Positions 61,880 through 64,000 of a stretch of 64,000 nucleotides of DNA are shown piece after piece. The stretch spans positions 5,438-69,437 of the forward strand of contig DATBKV010000185.1 of NCBI GenBank assembly GCA_036555745.1. The letters run 5' to 3'. How positions within the stretch are numbered: position 1 is the stretch's first letter; every line of letters starts with the position of its first letter. The translations under genes were made by a program, and so were the position numbers. Below the pieces are notes generated by a model. It saw only the letters and a program-made list of their open reading frames with translations. It made no database searches and had not been told where the DNA came from. The DNA comes from VAZQ01 sp036555745 (GTDB lineage: Bacteria > Pseudomonadota > Alphaproteobacteria > Rhizobiales > Xanthobacteraceae).

Positions 61880-62596
61880 ATGCAGGGGCGCTCGAAGTAC
61901 ATCAGCCGGAGTTTGGTTGCTTGCCTTGCGCTGCTGAGCGGGGCGGCGGTCGGCGGACTGGCAGCCGGCTACAACGCGCGCGCGGGCCTGTCCGCGCAGC
62001 CATCAGTAGCACCATCTGCAGTGGCAGCCAGGATTGCCGGGATGCCGCCGGCCGAAACGGTCAACCTGCGCTTCCCGGCCGATTGGACGCAAGCGGCCGA
62101 GGAGGCGGCACCTCAAAAGATCGCGCTGGCATCCGCCGACAGCAGGATGGTGCTGTTCAGCCCGAGGGCTGCTGATCCAATAAGCACCACCGCATTCGCG
62201 CCCGTGGAATCCGAGCTTGAGCCTACCCCCGCGGTCGAGACGGTGCCGATACCCAGGCCTGCGCCGTCGGCCGCCGCCAGAGCAGCCAAGCCGCTGCACC
62301 ACTCCAACGCGGTGCTCAACGATTCGCAGATTGCCGGCATCAAGAAGCGCCTCAATCTGACCCCGGAGCAGGAGCGCTACTGGCCGGCAGTCGAAGCCGA
62401 GCTGCGCAAGATGGAATACAGCAAGCGGCCAAACGGCGGCAGCCGCACCGCTTCGCTCGACATGAGCAAGGTGAACGTCGAAGGCCTCAAATCCGCAGGC
62501 TACCCGCTGGTCATGAGCTTCAATGACGACCAGCGCCGGGAGCTCAGATCGCTCGCTCACCTGCTCGGCCTTGAGAGCGTCATGGCAGGCATCTGA
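61880..62596 (+). CDS. Exported protein with Spy/LTXXQ-like motif
   Basis: 238 aa from the ATG at 61880. N-terminal signal helix SLVACLALLSGAAVGGLAAG, a Pro/Ala-rich middle (~110-155), and at the end RLNLTPEQERYWPAVEAELR (near residues 157-176), which carries the LTPEQ pattern of the Spy/CpxP family, here without a second copy. Periplasmic; function unknown. Followed by its own terminator. Confidence 0.7.
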   Translation: MQGRSKYISRSLVACLALLSGAAVGGLAAGYNARAGLSAQPSVAPSAVAARIAGMPPAETVNLRFPADWTQAAEEAAPQKIALASADSRMVLFSPRAADPISTTAFAPVESELEPTPAVETVPIPRPAPSAAARAAKPLHHSNAVLNDSQIAGIKKRLNLTPEQERYWPAVEAELRKMEYSKRPNGGSRTASLDMSKVNVEGLKSAGYPLVMSFNDDQRRELRSLAHLLGLESVMAGI

Positions 62597-62621
62597 TCGA
62601 CCGGTATCCGCCTTCATTGCG

Positions 62622-62652
62622 AAGCCCGGCCGAGACGCCGGGCTTTTTGTTT
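62622..62652 (+). terminator. Intrinsic terminator after the LTXXQ-like gene
   Basis: Stem AAGCCCGGC (62622-62630) with GCCGGGCTT (62637-62645) around CGAGAC, then TTTTGTTTG. Ends the transcript before the UbiD-family gene. Confidence 0.88.
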
Positions 62653-62802
62653 GTGTCGCTTGCTCCGGTTGCCATGCAGCGCGGAGTTGTGAGTTCCATC
62701 CCGGCGAGGGCATCGGCCGCAGGTTTTCGACCGACTCGGCGGTATCGGCGGTGCCGCCATGCGCGCTAGACTGCGGCAAACCGAACACGACGGGAGAGCT
62801 AG

Positions 62803-64000
62803 ATGGACATGAGCGTGACGGTGGGCGCAGCCGGCGGCGAACAGCCCGCGGCCAAGACGGAAACCAGAAAGGTGGCCCGCGGCGCCAACTCGAGCGATCT
62901 CGACGCCTGGCTGGAGAAGGTCGAGGCGCTCGGCGAGCTCAAGCGCATCACCGCGCAGGTCGATCCCGATCTGGAAGCGGCGACCATCACCTACCTCGTC
63001 GGCGGCGGGAAGTCGCCCGCGCTGCTGTTCGAGAACATCAAGGGCCACCCCGGCCACCGCGCGCTCTACAACATGATCGGCTGCAACCTGTCGCGCTTCT
63101 GCCTGATGATCGGCGAGCAGCCGGTGGACCATCCGCTCAAGGCCGTGCAAATCCTGCAGCAGAAGCTCGGGCGGAAGATGCCGCCGCGCGAGGTGGCGCC
63201 CGAGCAGGCGATCTGCAATCAGAACATTCGCGAAGGCGCCGACGTCGACATCCGCATCTTTCCGGCCCAGCGCATGTGGCCGCTCGACGGCGGAATGTAT
63301 CTCGGCACCGGTGATGCGGTGATCACCAAGGATCCGGAAACCGGGCGGATCAACGTCGGCACCTATCGCATGATGATTAAGGGCCCGCGCGAGGTCGGCG
63401 TCTACACCTCGCCCGGCAAGGACGCTACCATCGATCGCGAGAAGTGGTGGAAGATGGGAAAGCCGATGCCGATCGCCGCGGCCTACGGCATCGATCCGCT
63501 GCTGTTTCTCGTCGCCGCCACCAGCCTGCCGAAGACCGAGTGCGAGTACGAGTACTATTCCGGAATCAACGGCGCCCCGATCGAGGTCTTCACCAGCGAT
63601 CTCACCGGCCTGCCGCTGCCGGCGCGGGCGGAGATCGTGCTCGAGGGCTTTCTCTATCCGGACGAAACCTTCGCCGAGGGCCCGTTCGGCGAGTTCACCG
63701 GCTATTACGGACGCCCGAGCGGCGCCACGCCCTACATGCGGGTCGAGCGCATGCGCTATCGCGACAATCCGACCCTGACCTGCGCGCTGATGGCGGACGG
63801 CGCCGCCAACGAGGCCGGGCTGTTCTGGGCGGCGCTGCGCTCGGCCGGCATTTGGGCCGACCTAGAGAAGCTCGGGATACCCGGCATCCAGGGCGTGTGG
63901 TCGATTCCGGAGGCTGCCGGCTGGGGCATCACGGTGGTCTCCATCAAGCAGATGTACGCGGGACACGCCGCGCAGGTGATGGCGCTTGCCGCGCAATGCA
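62803..64000 (+). CDS. UbiD-family prenylated-FMN decarboxylase (5' part, runs off the window)
   Basis: First 399 codons. GGGAGAG precedes the ATG at 62803. UbiD family: DLEAATITYLVGGGKSPALL, then MIGCNLSRFCLMIGEQPVDH, GGMYLGTGDAVITKDPETGR, INVGTYRMMIKGPREVGVYT, and the acid pair region FAEGPFGEFTGYYG (catalytic Glu-Arg-Glu). Such enzymes use prFMN made by UbiX for reversible decarboxylation of aromatic or unsaturated acids. Which acid is not decided; the C-terminal third is missing. Confidence 0.9.
   Translation, partial: MDMSVTVGAAGGEQPAAKTETRKVARGANSSDLDAWLEKVEALGELKRITAQVDPDLEAATITYLVGGGKSPALLFENIKGHPGHRALYNMIGCNLSRFCLMIGEQPVDHPLKAVQILQQKLGRKMPPREVAPEQAICNQNIREGADVDIRIFPAQRMWPLDGGMYLGTGDAVITKDPETGRINVGTYRMMIKGPREVGVYTSPGKDATIDREKWWKMGKPMPIAAAYGIDPLLFLVAATSLPKTECEYEYYSGINGAPIEVFTSDLTGLPLPARAEIVLEGFLYPDETFAEGPFGEFTGYYGRPSGATPYMRVERMRYRDNPTLTCALMADGAANEAGLFWAALRSAGIWADLEKLGIPGIQGVWSIPEAAGWGITVVSIKQMYAGHAAQVMALAAQC

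Overview
The window is a GC-rich, densely packed stretch of an alphaproteobacterial chromosome. Gene order and protein families point to the Hyphomicrobiales (Rhizobiales), most likely the Nitrobacteraceae/Xanthobacteraceae (Bradyrhizobium/Rhodopseudomonas-like). Supporting blocks are phaR|phaA-phaB, lysC|ubiG, ptsP / prfA-prmC-DUF4167, comF-grxC-nitrilase-DUF1178, mutT-argJ-parvulin|secA, xerD|aroK-aroB-corC, bolA|J-domain-cobS-cobT, a Suv3-like helicase-S4-fdxA-carD block, and a two-gene aerobic cobaltochelatase. I found no rRNA, tRNA, CRISPR array or insertion sequence. Most of the window is core chromosome, with a few accessory genes between conserved blocks.

Layout. 1-1934: molybdate uptake (end of modB, modC, one-domain ModE-like regulator). 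1961-4359: macro-domain protein and patatin phospholipase, divergent from a Zur-type regulator. 4475-5728: ispG. 5795-7915: small membrane peptide candidate, DUF1345 membrane protein, bicupin. 8100-9737: a phage-tail gene standing alone. 9935-10096: small secreted peptide with a clear terminator. 10300-14085: mtgA, rpmF, a membrane protein, a GlcG/HbpS-like protein and a gamma-glutamyltransferase. 14145-17204: PHA block with an extra frameshifted PhaR DNA-binding domain. 17214-20207: DUF985 cupin, gloB, a methyltransferase, DUF4167. 20663-27640 (minus strand): prmC, prfA, ptsP, an FkbM methyltransferase, lysC. 27773-33869: ubiG, small monooxygenase-like protein, EamA transporter, DUF1178, nitrilase-family amidase, glutaredoxin, ComF, methyltransferase, MutT. 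33977-43997: argJ, parvulin, secA, L,D-transpeptidase, accA, enoyl-CoA hydratase family, TPR protein. 44038-48825: xerD, a 49-residue membrane protein, aroK-aroB-corC, bolA. 48946-55618: J-domain protein, cobS-cobT, a phytase-like protein, rpmB, DUF3108. 56306-64000: Suv3-like helicase, S4 protein, fdxA, carD, LTXXQ-like protein, and a UbiD-family decarboxylase cut by the window end.

Most unusual item: the gene at 8100-9737 encodes one polypeptide whose first ~385 residues match contractile-tail sheath proteins and whose last ~140 residues match the inner tail-tube (T4 gp19-like) family. These two parts are normally separate proteins that slide past each other. No baseplate, spike, ATPase or terminator-cap gene lies beside it. 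A perfect 10-bp-arm inverted repeat sits between it and the divergent cupin gene. Second in interest: directly upstream of phaR is a second, collinear PhaR DNA-binding domain split by a one-base frame change. Also notable are a strong hairpin between phaA and phaB, and a palindrome just downstream of the likely carD promoter.

All calls come from reading the sequence and recalling family motifs. No database search was run, so names resting on motif recall carry lower confidence.
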